NCBI GenBank assembly: GCA_002320665.1
Contig: DCKO01000060.1
Span: 4,285-45,194 of the forward strand
Direction: 5' to 3'
From: Micavibrio sp. UBA1672
GTDB taxonomy: Bacteria; Pseudomonadota; Alphaproteobacteria; Micavibrionales; Micavibrionaceae
Length of the DNA: 40,910 bases
Shown: positions 34,175 to 40,910 of the stretch, one piece after another
How positions within the stretch are numbered: the stretch's first letter is position 1
Layout: every line of letters begins with the position of its first letter
Translations under genes and position numbers: made by a program
The notes under the pieces: generated by a model
Seen by the model: the letters and a program-made list of their open reading frames with translations, nothing else
Database searches by the model: none
What the model was told of the DNA's origin: nothing

Positions 34175-35572
34175 CTAAATGGCTGCTTTCAGTCGTATGC
34201 AGCACTCATCCTTGCCCAATATCGCGCAAGCCTCGAAGATCGACGGCGAGACAGTCGTGCCCGTAATCGCCGCCCGCAAAGGCATAGCCACCTTCCCAAG
34301 CTTGCCCTCCATATGCTCATCCGCAACAGCCTTACACAAACCCTTAACTAAATCTTCGCTAAGATCATCCATATTCTCAAAACCCTCTAGCAAAAGCTTC
34401 AAAACATCCTTGCCTTCGTCGATCAACTTTTGCGCCTTCTCATCAAAAGTCAAAGGAACGCTTCTCGCATAAAACACCGACTCATCCACAAATTGCAGGA
34501 GCGTCTTAGCACGGGACTTCAATTCCTCTTGCCCCTCGGTGATACGCTTCACAGCCACATCATCCAGCACTATATCATGGCGGGATTTATAAAACGGCGC
34601 GGCATGCTCAAGAAGATATCCAATATCACTCTCACTTATATAATGAGCATTCAAATTCTCCAACTTGGCAAAATCGAACTTACCCGCCGCCTTGCCAATA
34701 TGATCCAGATCAAACCACTCCACAGCCTGCGCGCGAGAGATAATCTCATCATCTCCATGCGACCAACCAAGGCGCAAGAGATAATTAAATACCGCATCCG
34801 GCAAATAACCCATATCGCGCAAATCATGAATTCCTTGCGCGCCATGACGCTTAGAGAATTTGGAACCATCTTGTCCCAAAATCATAGGCAAATGCGCGAA
34901 CTCGGGCACATCCCAACCCATGGCATCAAATATAACCTTTTGGCGAAATGTATTATTGAGATGATCATCCCCGCGCATAATATGCGTCACCCCCATATCA
35001 TGATCATCCACCACAACCGAGAGCATATAAGTCGGCGTGCCATCACTACGCAGGATAATAAAATCATCAAGCTGATCATTCGGAACGCTAACCTCGCCCT
35101 GTACATGATCTTGTATTGTCGTCACACCATCCAAAGGCGCTTTAATCCTTACCACAGGCTCAACACCTTCCGGTGCATCCTCAGGCGACTTCTCTCGCCA
35201 CCTGCGATCATAAAAAGTCTTAGCACCACTTTCCTTAGCGGCAGCACGCATCTCATCCAGCTCTTCCGGCGGGCAATAACAATAATAAGCCTGCCCCTTA
35301 GCCAGCATCTCTTCGGCAACTTGCCTGTGGCGATCCTGCCGTGCAAATTGAGACGTCACCTCTCCATCATACTCCAACCCCAGCCATTCCAGACCATCTA
35401 AAATAGCCTGCACAGCTTCCTCCGAATGACGCTTCCGGTCAGTATCCTCAATGCGCATAAGAAACTTACCGCCCTTGGCGCGTGCATAAAGATAATTGAA
35501 CAAGGCCGTTCTGGCATTACCAATATGCATAAAACCTGTTGGCGATGGGGGAAAGCGTGTTACAACTGACAT
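34175..35572 (-). CDS. gltX: glutamyl-tRNA synthetase
   Basis: GltX charges tRNA(Glu), and in many alphaproteobacteria also tRNA(Gln). The 465-residue class I enzyme shows the HIGH-type motif in PPSPTGFMHIGNARTALF, the IEDTDRKR motif, and the KMSKS equivalent KFSKRHGA. A YCYCPPEELDEM segment matches the SC-fold region; only two Cys are seen there. The 164-base gap beyond its stop, before gltA, holds no gene. The start codon lies 35 bases from the divergent comEC start. Confidence 0.96.
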   Translation of the reverse strand: MSVVTRFPPSPTGFMHIGNARTALFNYLYARAKGGKFLMRIEDTDRKRHSEEAVQAILDGLEWLGLEYDGEVTSQFARQDRHRQVAEEMLAKGQAYYCYCPPEELDEMRAAAKESGAKTFYDRRWREKSPEDAPEGVEPVVRIKAPLDGVTTIQDHVQGEVSVPNDQLDDFIILRSDGTPTYMLSVVVDDHDMGVTHIMRGDDHLNNTFRQKVIFDAMGWDVPEFAHLPMILGQDGSKFSKRHGAQGIHDLRDMGYLPDAVFNYLLRLGWSHGDDEIISRAQAVEWFDLDHIGKAAGKFDFAKLENLNAHYISESDIGYLLEHAAPFYKSRHDIVLDDVAVKRITEGQEELKSRAKTLLQFVDESVFYARSVPLTFDEKAQKLIDEGKDVLKLLLEGFENMDDLSEDLVKGLCKAVADEHMEGKLGKVAMPLRAAITGTTVSPSIFEACAILGKDECCIRLKAAI

Positions 35573-35595
35573 AGTGTACTTAAACCTTTTATAAA
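35566..35595 (+). promoter_or_regulatory. candidate comEC promoter overlapping the gltX start
   Basis: CTGACA (35566-35571) and TATAAA (35590-35595) are spaced 18 bases apart, each matching 5/6 consensus positions. The -35 lies over the first codons of the divergent gltX. The comEC ATG is 12 bases after the -10, so the leader would be only about 5-6 bases, with no ribosome-binding site. Confidence 0.45.
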
Positions 35596-35607
35596 AAATA
35601 GACGTGA

Positions 35608-37752
35608 ATGCGACAGGACATTATCACGACTGGACTCCTGAGCCTAGGGGCTAAGCGACAAGAAAAGCAAAATTTATGGCTTTTCGGAGCGCTGAATGCT
35701 GTGATAACGGAAATAGCAGATCAAAAAGACCGTCAATTCCTCTGGCTACCCGTCTTCCTTGCCCTCGGCATAGCCGCATATTTTTCACTCCCCATAGAAC
35801 CGCCTGTCTTCATTGGCCCGTTTTTACTAGTAGTACTCGGTGCGGTTTATGGAGGAATCCTCATTCATAATAAGCCAGAAAAATTACTTAACCTTACTAT
35901 CCATAAAGGGTTTCTAGCCGTGCTCTTAATCGTAGCAGGATTCTCCGCCGCGCAAATCCGAACAGCCACCATCCACACACCTATGTTAGCAAAAAAACTT
36001 GGACCGGTAACAGTCACAGGCAATATCACGGCAATCGAAGAAGTCGAAGGCGGCGCACGCAGGCTTATTCTTTCAAACCTTGATATAGAAAAACTGGGGA
36101 AGGATAAAACCCCTGTCTTCATCCGTCTAAAATTGCGTGGGGAAATGCCCGTACAAATTGGAGACCGCATCGAAGCTTTGGCCTCCCTCAATCCACCATC
36201 CAGCGCATCTCTCCCCGGAGGATTCGATTTCCGTAGGCACTTATATTTCAAGAGCATCGGTGCAGTAGGCTTTATCTATAATGATCCGGTTGTAATATCA
36301 AAAGGCGCAGTATCGTTTAGCACGGAAGGCCTCCGCCATAATATAGTCGAGCGAATTTCTAAGGCACTGCCAGAACGCAAAGCCGCCGTTGCCTCGGCTC
36401 TAATGGTGGGAAAACGAACCGCCATCACTGAAAATGATTACGAAGCCTTTCGAAATTCAGGCCTAGCACATTTACTCGCGATTTCCGGTCTGCATGTTGG
36501 TTTGATGGCAGGGGTCATCTTTTTTGTCATCAGATTAGGGCTAAGCGCCATTCCGGTCATCGCCCTGAATTACCCGATTAAGAAAATCGCAGCCTTTATC
36601 GCCATTCTCGGCGCAGCCCTCTACATGCTCTTTGCGGGCGCAACTATTCCCACACAGCGCGCCGTCCTAATGACAGGACTCGTCTTTACAGCCATCATTT
36701 TTGACCGCTCTCCTTTTTCCCTAAGGCTCATCGCCTTTGCTGCGCTAGTGACTTTAGCCTTCTCGCCTGAGGCATTGGTCTCGGCCAGCTTTCACATGTC
36801 CTTTGCGGCCGTGACTGCACTGATCGCATTTTATGATATGACGCGTCAATTCTGGTCACGTATATTTAGAAACTCAAGCTGGTTTCAAAAATTACTGCTC
36901 TATTTTCTGGGCGTATTCATCACAACCTTCATCGCCAGCACAGCCACTTCACTCTTCGCCCTCTACCATTTCCAGCAATTCGCAACACTCGGGATATTGG
37001 CTAACCTAATCTCTGTACCTCTCATGGCCTTCCTGATTATGCCAAGTGCTTTGCTGGCATTCCTGATGATGCCCTTGGGACTGGAGGCACTGCCGCTTTG
37101 GGTAATGGGGCAGGGCTTAGGCATTATTCTTGATGTTGCTTATTGGGTGGAAAATCTACCCGGCGCAACATGGACAATAGCCGCGATGCCTTTTACGGCC
37201 TTTATCCTGCTGGTACTCTCGGCGCTGTGGATTGTTCTGTGGAAAGGATACGGGAAAATCCTGTGCATACCTATTGTGGTTTGGGCTTTTCTGATAATCA
37301 CGCATCATAAATTACCGGATAGCTTGGTGAGCTCTTCACACGATCTCATCGGAATTTATGATGGCAAGGATTTTTATGTCTCTAATATGCGCCGCGACAA
37401 ATTCACCCGAGGCATCTGGGAGCGGCAATACGGTATAGAAGAAAACAGCTCCAAACAGCTATACAAGCATAAAGATATACTCTGCGACACGGAAGCATGC
37501 CGGATGGAATATCGGGGCAAAAAACTCTCCATCGTGAAAACCTATTACGCACAAGAGGCAGAATGCGCTTGGGCTGATATTCTGATCTCGGTTGAACCCA
37601 TCCGCGCTGAAAACTGTGAAGCCCAAATAGCCATCGGTAAGTTTGATACATGGGGGCAGGGCGCACACGCAATCTATATCACAGACGGCATAGCCAGAGT
37701 AGAAAACGTTGCCGGACAAACAGGCCAGCGCCCTTGGCGTTTCGATCGATAA
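35608..37752 (+). CDS. comEC: ComEC/Rec2-type DNA uptake channel protein
   Basis: ComEC carries single-stranded DNA across the inner membrane in natural transformation. The 714-residue protein has N-terminal membrane segments (about 45-110), a soluble OB-like domain (about 115-235), and a competence-domain membrane region (about 270-550) with the LAISGLHVGLMAG and TQRAVLMTG motifs. The C-terminal part (about 565-714) lacks the HxHxDH zinc motif of the beta-lactamase domain found in Bacillus ComEC; it ends in a QRPWRF stretch. It lies between gltX and lexA, as in other alphaproteobacteria. The actual competence of the cell is not shown. Confidence 0.92.
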   Translation: MRQDIITTGLLSLGAKRQEKQNLWLFGALNAVITEIADQKDRQFLWLPVFLALGIAAYFSLPIEPPVFIGPFLLVVLGAVYGGILIHNKPEKLLNLTIHKGFLAVLLIVAGFSAAQIRTATIHTPMLAKKLGPVTVTGNITAIEEVEGGARRLILSNLDIEKLGKDKTPVFIRLKLRGEMPVQIGDRIEALASLNPPSSASLPGGFDFRRHLYFKSIGAVGFIYNDPVVISKGAVSFSTEGLRHNIVERISKALPERKAAVASALMVGKRTAITENDYEAFRNSGLAHLLAISGLHVGLMAGVIFFVIRLGLSAIPVIALNYPIKKIAAFIAILGAALYMLFAGATIPTQRAVLMTGLVFTAIIFDRSPFSLRLIAFAALVTLAFSPEALVSASFHMSFAAVTALIAFYDMTRQFWSRIFRNSSWFQKLLLYFLGVFITTFIASTATSLFALYHFQQFATLGILANLISVPLMAFLIMPSALLAFLMMPLGLEALPLWVMGQGLGIILDVAYWVENLPGATWTIAAMPFTAFILLVLSALWIVLWKGYGKILCIPIVVWAFLIITHHKLPDSLVSSSHDLIGIYDGKDFYVSNMRRDKFTRGIWERQYGIEENSSKQLYKHKDILCDTEACRMEYRGKKLSIVKTYYAQEAECAWADILISVEPIRAENCEAQIAIGKFDTWGQGAHAIYITDGIARVENVAGQTGQRPWRFDR

Positions 37753-37762
37753 TCACATAACA

Positions 37763-37782
37763 GCGGCTAATTATAACGCCGC
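37763..37782. terminator. weak hairpin between convergent comEC and lexA
   Basis: GCGGC (37763-37767) and GCCGC (37778-37782) can form a 5-pair stem with a 10-base loop, overlapping the lexA stop. There is no T run on either side. It could serve both converging genes, but the evidence is thin. Confidence 0.2.
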
Positions 37783-38423
37783 ATCAAGCTGATGAGTTTA
37801 CCTTGTATTTTAACGCGTTCCGCCTCCAAAGTTCGCGGTTGGTGATCATCATTCTCAGGGATCAGAGTAATCTTACCTTTTTCACGTCTCAGGCGTTTTA
37901 AGGTGACCTCTTCACCATCAACAAGTGCTACAATGATCTCACCATCTTCGGCTGTATCACATTTCTTAATGATAACAGTATCATGATCAAAAATACCGGC
38001 CTTAATCATGGAATCGCCATCAACGCTGAGGGCATAATGTTCACCTGATCCAATCATATCTGGCGGCACAGAAGTAAACGCCCCCTCATCACGAATAGCC
38101 TCAATCGGCGTACCAGCTGCAATTTTCCCGTATAGCGGTATATCAACAAAGGCACTATTAGCGGCGTCATTATTCACAGCCAGTTGAGGCTTGTTTTGTC
38201 GCTCCAGACTATCGGGCAGGCGCTTGATCTCAAGCGCGCGGGCACGATGCGGCAGGCGCTCAATATAGCCGCGCTCGACAAGTGCCGTGATTAGTCGATG
38301 GATACCTGATTTTGATTTTAAGCCCAAAGCATCTTTCATCTCCTCGAAAGAGGGGGGGATATCACTATCCTGTAGGCGTTCATGAATGAAAATAAGTAAG
38401 TCATGCTGTTTTTGTGTAAGCAT
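37767..38423 (-). CDS. lexA: SOS repressor LexA
   Basis: LexA represses DNA-damage genes and self-cleaves when RecA is activated. The 218-residue protein has an N-terminal winged-helix domain (about 1-68, LTQKQHDLLIFIHERL), a linker, and a serine peptidase domain. The cleavage site is Ala103-Gly104 in GKIAAGTP; the catalytic Ser138 (DGDSM) and Lys176 (VTLKRL) are present. AAGGA lies 7 bases before the ATG. An exact GTTC-N7-GTTC box overlaps its promoter, so it is autoregulated. It is downstream of trpC on the same strand. Confidence 0.97.
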   Translation of the reverse strand: MLTQKQHDLLIFIHERLQDSDIPPSFEEMKDALGLKSKSGIHRLITALVERGYIERLPHRARALEIKRLPDSLERQNKPQLAVNNDAANSAFVDIPLYGKIAAGTPIEAIRDEGAFTSVPPDMIGSGEHYALSVDGDSMIKAGIFDHDTVIIKKCDTAEDGEIIVALVDGEEVTLKRLRREKGKITLIPENDDHQPRTLEAERVKIQGKLISLMRRYN

Positions 38424-38489
38424 AAGGATATCCTTTTTTGCAAAACCTCGAAAATAAAAGCGAATCTGAACGCAGTATGGACACTATTT

Positions 38490-38504
38490 GTTCTACTTAA
38501 GTTC
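38490..38504 (-). promoter_or_regulatory. LexA operator (SOS box)
   Basis: The lower strand reads GAACTTAAGTAGAAC, which is GTTC-N7-GTTC on the upper strand, an exact match to the known alphaproteobacterial LexA box. It covers the lexA -10 element, so bound LexA would block its own promoter. Confidence 0.85.
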
Positions 38505-38518
38505 GTTGTTTGTGTCAA
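38490..38518 (-). promoter_or_regulatory. lexA promoter
   Basis: On the minus strand, TTGACA (38513-38518, perfect -35) is followed after 17 bases by TAGAAC (38490-38495, 4/6 to the -10 consensus). Transcription would start near 38483, leaving a leader of about 60 bases to the lexA ATG. Confidence 0.7.
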
Positions 38519-38535
38519 GGGCTTTGCAAAAGGGC

Positions 38536-39321
38536 TTATGCTGCGCCGCGCATCAAATTATTCACGGCCTTGCCAATATCATCTTCCTTCATCAGGCTTT
38601 CTCCGACCAAAAATCCTCGATAGCCAATTTGGGATAAATGTTCAATATCGTCATGGGTCTTGATGCCGCTTTCCGAGATTTTAAAGGTCGTCGGAGGTAT
38701 TTGTGAAACCAAATCATAGGAAGTCTGGAGTGTGACCTCCAACGTTCCCAAATTACGGTTATTCACACCAATCATCATCGGGTCCAGCTTGATCGCACGC
38801 TCTAACTCAGCCAAGTTGTGAACTTCGACAAGCACATCTAAACGCAGCTCCAGCGCGGTCTCATAAAGGCGCTTGGCCATATCATCATCCAGCGCCGCCA
38901 TGATCAGCAAAATACAATCCGCGCCAATTTTACGAGACTCATAGACCTGATAGGGATCAAGGATAAAATCCTTTCGTAAAACCGGAAGATTCACTTCTTT
39001 TTTGATATCACTCAGAAACTCGTCCTGCCCTTGAAAATAAGGCTTATCTGTCAAAACCGATAAACATGTCGCACCGGCATCTTTATAAATTTGTGCAATT
39101 TTTACAGGCTCGAAATCCTCCCGAATAACACCATGACTGGGCGAGGCTTTTTTGACTTCCGCAATCAAGCTGGCTTCGCTATTCATCATCATACGGGTCA
39201 AAAATCCACACGGCAAAGGCATATCAGCAATTTCATATTTCAAATCATCAAGAGATTTCTCTTGCTGTTTTTGCCTGACATATTCTCGCTTCTTGGCGCA
39301 GATTTCTTCTAATATGCTCAT
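38536..39321 (-). CDS. trpC: indole-3-glycerol phosphate synthase
   Basis: TrpC closes the indole ring in tryptophan synthesis. It is a 261-residue TIM barrel with IAEVKKASPSHG, VLRKDFILDPYQVYE, IGVNNRNLGTLEV, ISESGI and GFLVGESLM in order; the catalytic Lys and Glu are within these. Its ATG overlaps the trpD stop by one base (TAATG). Downstream the next gene is lexA; the moaC and moeA genes often found between trpC and lexA in other alphaproteobacteria are absent. Confidence 0.97.
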   Translation of the reverse strand: MSILEEICAKKREYVRQKQQEKSLDDLKYEIADMPLPCGFLTRMMMNSEASLIAEVKKASPSHGVIREDFEPVKIAQIYKDAGATCLSVLTDKPYFQGQDEFLSDIKKEVNLPVLRKDFILDPYQVYESRKIGADCILLIMAALDDDMAKRLYETALELRLDVLVEVHNLAELERAIKLDPMMIGVNNRNLGTLEVTLQTSYDLVSQIPPTTFKISESGIKTHDDIEHLSQIGYRGFLVGESLMKEDDIGKAVNNLMRGAA

Positions 39322-40349
39322 TAATTAATGCTCCCTTGCGTAAAAGCGGCATAAGCTTGGAGAATATCCAGCGCCTTTCCGCTATCAATAGCCTTTGCCG
39401 CAATATCCACTGCATCTGGCAAAGATTTTACATCTAATCCATTTTCCTGTCCTGCTATCTTAAGGACAGCAGCACTATTGACCAAAACAATATCACGATA
39501 GGCACTGGGTACGCCATTCAAAAGATCAGAGAGGGCTTTGGCGTTTTCACTCGGCGTGCCGCCTTGTAAATCCTCTGAACTGGAACGGGAAATGCCAAAA
39601 TCCTCTGGCGTTAATACGCGTTCTTCTATTTTGCCATCTTGCAGACAAGCCGCATAAGTTTCATCCGTGGTGGTAATTTCATCCATACCATCTGCGCCAT
39701 GCACAACCCAAGCCGCCTTTGTGCCCAAGGATTGTAGGGTTTCAGCCATAGGCCTAACCCATTTTTTATCATAGACCCCTATAAGCTGGAACTGCGTACC
39801 CGCTGGATTCGCTAGCGGCCCTAATAGATTAAAGATTGTACGCACGCCCATGGCTTTGCGCACAGGCACAACAAACTTCATGGCTTTATGATGGTTCGGT
39901 GCCATCAGAAAGGCAAAATTAAAACGCTCCAGCGCAGATTCGGTTTGCTCACGTGTGATATCCAGATTGACGCCCAAAGCCTCCAGCACGTCAGCTGCGC
40001 CGGATTTAGAGCTGGCTGAACGATTGCCGTGCTTGGCGACAGGAATACCACATGCCGCCACAACCAAGGCAACAGCGGTCGAAATATTATAAGAACCGGA
40101 ATGATCGCCGCCCGTACCACAACAATCAACAGCCGCCGCAGGGGCAGAAATGCTTGCCGCCTTGTTCCGCATAACTGTGGCCGCACCTATAATTTCGTCA
40201 ACATTCTCGCCGCGCATAGATAGCCCCATCAAAAAGGCTGCAATCTGTGCTTCGCTCCACTCGCCACTCATAATACCTTCCATACAGGCGATCATTTGAT
40301 CTTTATGGAGGGGCGTGCCGCTTTGTATAAGATTAAGTATTTCCTGCAT
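39321..40349 (-). CDS. trpD: anthranilate phosphoribosyltransferase
   Basis: TrpD transfers the phosphoribosyl group from PRPP to anthranilate. The 342-residue protein shows the PRPP-binding CGTGGDHSGSYNIST and the KHGNRSASSKSGAADVLEALG block, then the FNLLGPLANPA motif. It lies 3 bases after trpG and overlaps trpC by one base: a tight trpGDC operon. Confidence 0.97.
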   Translation of the reverse strand: MQEILNLIQSGTPLHKDQMIACMEGIMSGEWSEAQIAAFLMGLSMRGENVDEIIGAATVMRNKAASISAPAAAVDCCGTGGDHSGSYNISTAVALVVAACGIPVAKHGNRSASSKSGAADVLEALGVNLDITREQTESALERFNFAFLMAPNHHKAMKFVVPVRKAMGVRTIFNLLGPLANPAGTQFQLIGVYDKKWVRPMAETLQSLGTKAAWVVHGADGMDEITTTDETYAACLQDGKIEERVLTPEDFGISRSSSEDLQGGTPSENAKALSDLLNGVPSAYRDIVLVNSAAVLKIAGQENGLDVKSLPDAVDIAAKAIDSGKALDILQAYAAFTQGSIN

Positions 40350-40352
40350 AGT

Positions 40353-40910
40353 TTATCCAACCATATCCAGAAAATTTTGCAAGAGTTTGTGCCCGTGATC
40401 TGTGGCAATACTCTCGGGGTGGAATTGCACGCCATGAATAGATTTGGTCTTGTGCGATAGACCCATAATAATGCCGTCTTCTGTGCGCGCCGTGATTTCC
40501 AGATCATCCGGCAGGCTCTTTTCCTCCGCGATCAGGGAATGATAGCGCGTAACAGGAAAGGGACTGGGGATATCCTTGAAGATCCCCGTGCCATCATGCA
40601 CAACTTGTGAAACCTTGCCATGCAGCGGTTCGGGTGCGCGGATAACTTTTCCGCCAAAAGCTTGCGCGATAGATTGATGCCCCAGACATACCCCGAAAAG
40701 CGGCATATTTGCTTTCGCACAAGCCGCAATCAAATCAAGGCAAATTCCCGCATGATCAGGGTCACTGGGGCCGGGGGAAATCAAAATAGCATCCGGCTTT
40801 TCGGCAAGAACATCATCTACCGAAATCTTGTCATTTCTATGTACTGTGACATCTTGGCCTAAATCCCCCAGATATTGGACAAGGTTATAGGTGAAGCTGT
40901 CGTAATTATC
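40353..40910 (-). CDS. trpG: anthranilate synthase glutamine amidotransferase component (5' partial)
   Basis: TrpG supplies ammonia from glutamine for anthranilate synthesis, together with TrpE. The frame is open to the window edge, where it reads DNYDSFTYNLVQYLGDLGQD, so only about the first five codons are missing. The catalytic Cys lies in FGVCLGHQSIAQAFGG and the His/Glu pair in GVQFHPESIATDHG near the C-terminus. It is about 190 residues in full, the normal stand-alone length, so it is not fused to TrpE here. The operon promoter lies outside the window. Confidence 0.96.
   Translation of the reverse strand, partial: DNYDSFTYNLVQYLGDLGQDVTVHRNDKISVDDVLAEKPDAILISPGPSDPDHAGICLDLIAACAKANMPLFGVCLGHQSIAQAFGGKVIRAPEPLHGKVSQVVHDGTGIFKDIPSPFPVTRYHSLIAEEKSLPDDLEITARTEDGIIMGLSHKTKSIHGVQFHPESIATDHGHKLLQNFLDMVG

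Noticed and set aside
34430..35401. A 323-codon open frame on the + strand, opposite gltX
   Set aside because: It lies wholly antisense to a clear gltX, has a biased Ile/Arg/His-rich composition expected from the reverse of a real gene, and resembles no protein.
1..40910. Search for tRNA genes, insertion sequences, phage genes, CRISPR repeats or toxin-antitoxin pairs
   Set aside because: Nothing of this kind was seen by eye; gaps are short and nearly all long frames are core genes.

Overview
The window is a housekeeping segment of an alphaproteobacterial chromosome. The gene order supports this: nuoLMN-birA-coaX-rnj-DUF1467-proS-lolC/E-lolD-dnaE-rpsB-tsf-pyrH-frr-uppS-cdsA-dxr-rseP-bamA-ompH-lpxD-fabZ-lpxA-lpxI-lpxB, followed by gltA, gltX, comEC, lexA and trpCDG. 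An exact alphaproteobacterial-type LexA operator (GTTC-N7-GTTC) lies upstream of lexA, and lipid A synthesis uses LpxI. Base composition is moderately AT-rich, so the source is probably not a high-GC Rhizobiales or Rhodobacterales genome. A lineage such as Micavibrionales or a relative is only a guess. The genome codes for a complete outer membrane with LPS and an aerobic-type complex I, and it makes tryptophan.

Layout. 1-4487: the end of the NADH dehydrogenase operon (partial nuoL, nuoM, nuoN). 4488-8470: birA, coaX, RNase J, a small DUF1467 membrane protein and an unrecognised secreted protein. 8495-12243: proS and the Lol lipoprotein-export genes. 12244-16270: a small unrecognised gene and dnaE. 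16271-22291: the translation/nucleotide/isoprenoid cluster rpsB-tsf-pyrH-frr-uppS-cdsA-dxr. 22337-32690: the envelope cluster, with two tandem RseP-type proteases, BamA, Skp/OmpH and the lipid A genes. Everything up to 32690 is on the + strand. 32703-40910 is mixed: gltA and gltX (-), comEC (+), then lexA, trpC, trpD and partial trpG (-). No stretch of more than 300 bases lacks a gene; the longest gaps are 34011-34174 and 16271-16428. I saw no tRNA, rRNA, insertion sequence, prophage gene or CRISPR array.

How the genes fit together. DXR supplies the isoprenoid precursor pathway that feeds UppS and the peptidoglycan and LPS carriers. CdsA makes CDP-diacylglycerol for phospholipids. LpxD, FabZ, LpxA, LpxI and LpxB make lipid A disaccharide. 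BamA and Skp assemble outer-membrane proteins, LolC/E and LolD release lipoproteins, and RseP-type site-2 proteases monitor or process envelope proteins. RpsB, Tsf, Frr, ProS and GltX serve translation.

I found no clearly new multi-gene system. The most unusual points are: an archaeal/eukaryotic-type prolyl-tRNA synthetase with an eroded zinc site in the usual proS position; a LolD ATPase with a roughly 127-residue acidic N-terminal extension; two tandem, both apparently active, RseP paralogues; an rpsB leader that can form a long hairpin plus a pseudoknot; a LexA box lying on the lexA -10 element; and a set of genes (dnaE, lpxD, comEC) whose predicted promoters sit so close to the start codon that leaderless or nearly leaderless mRNAs are expected.
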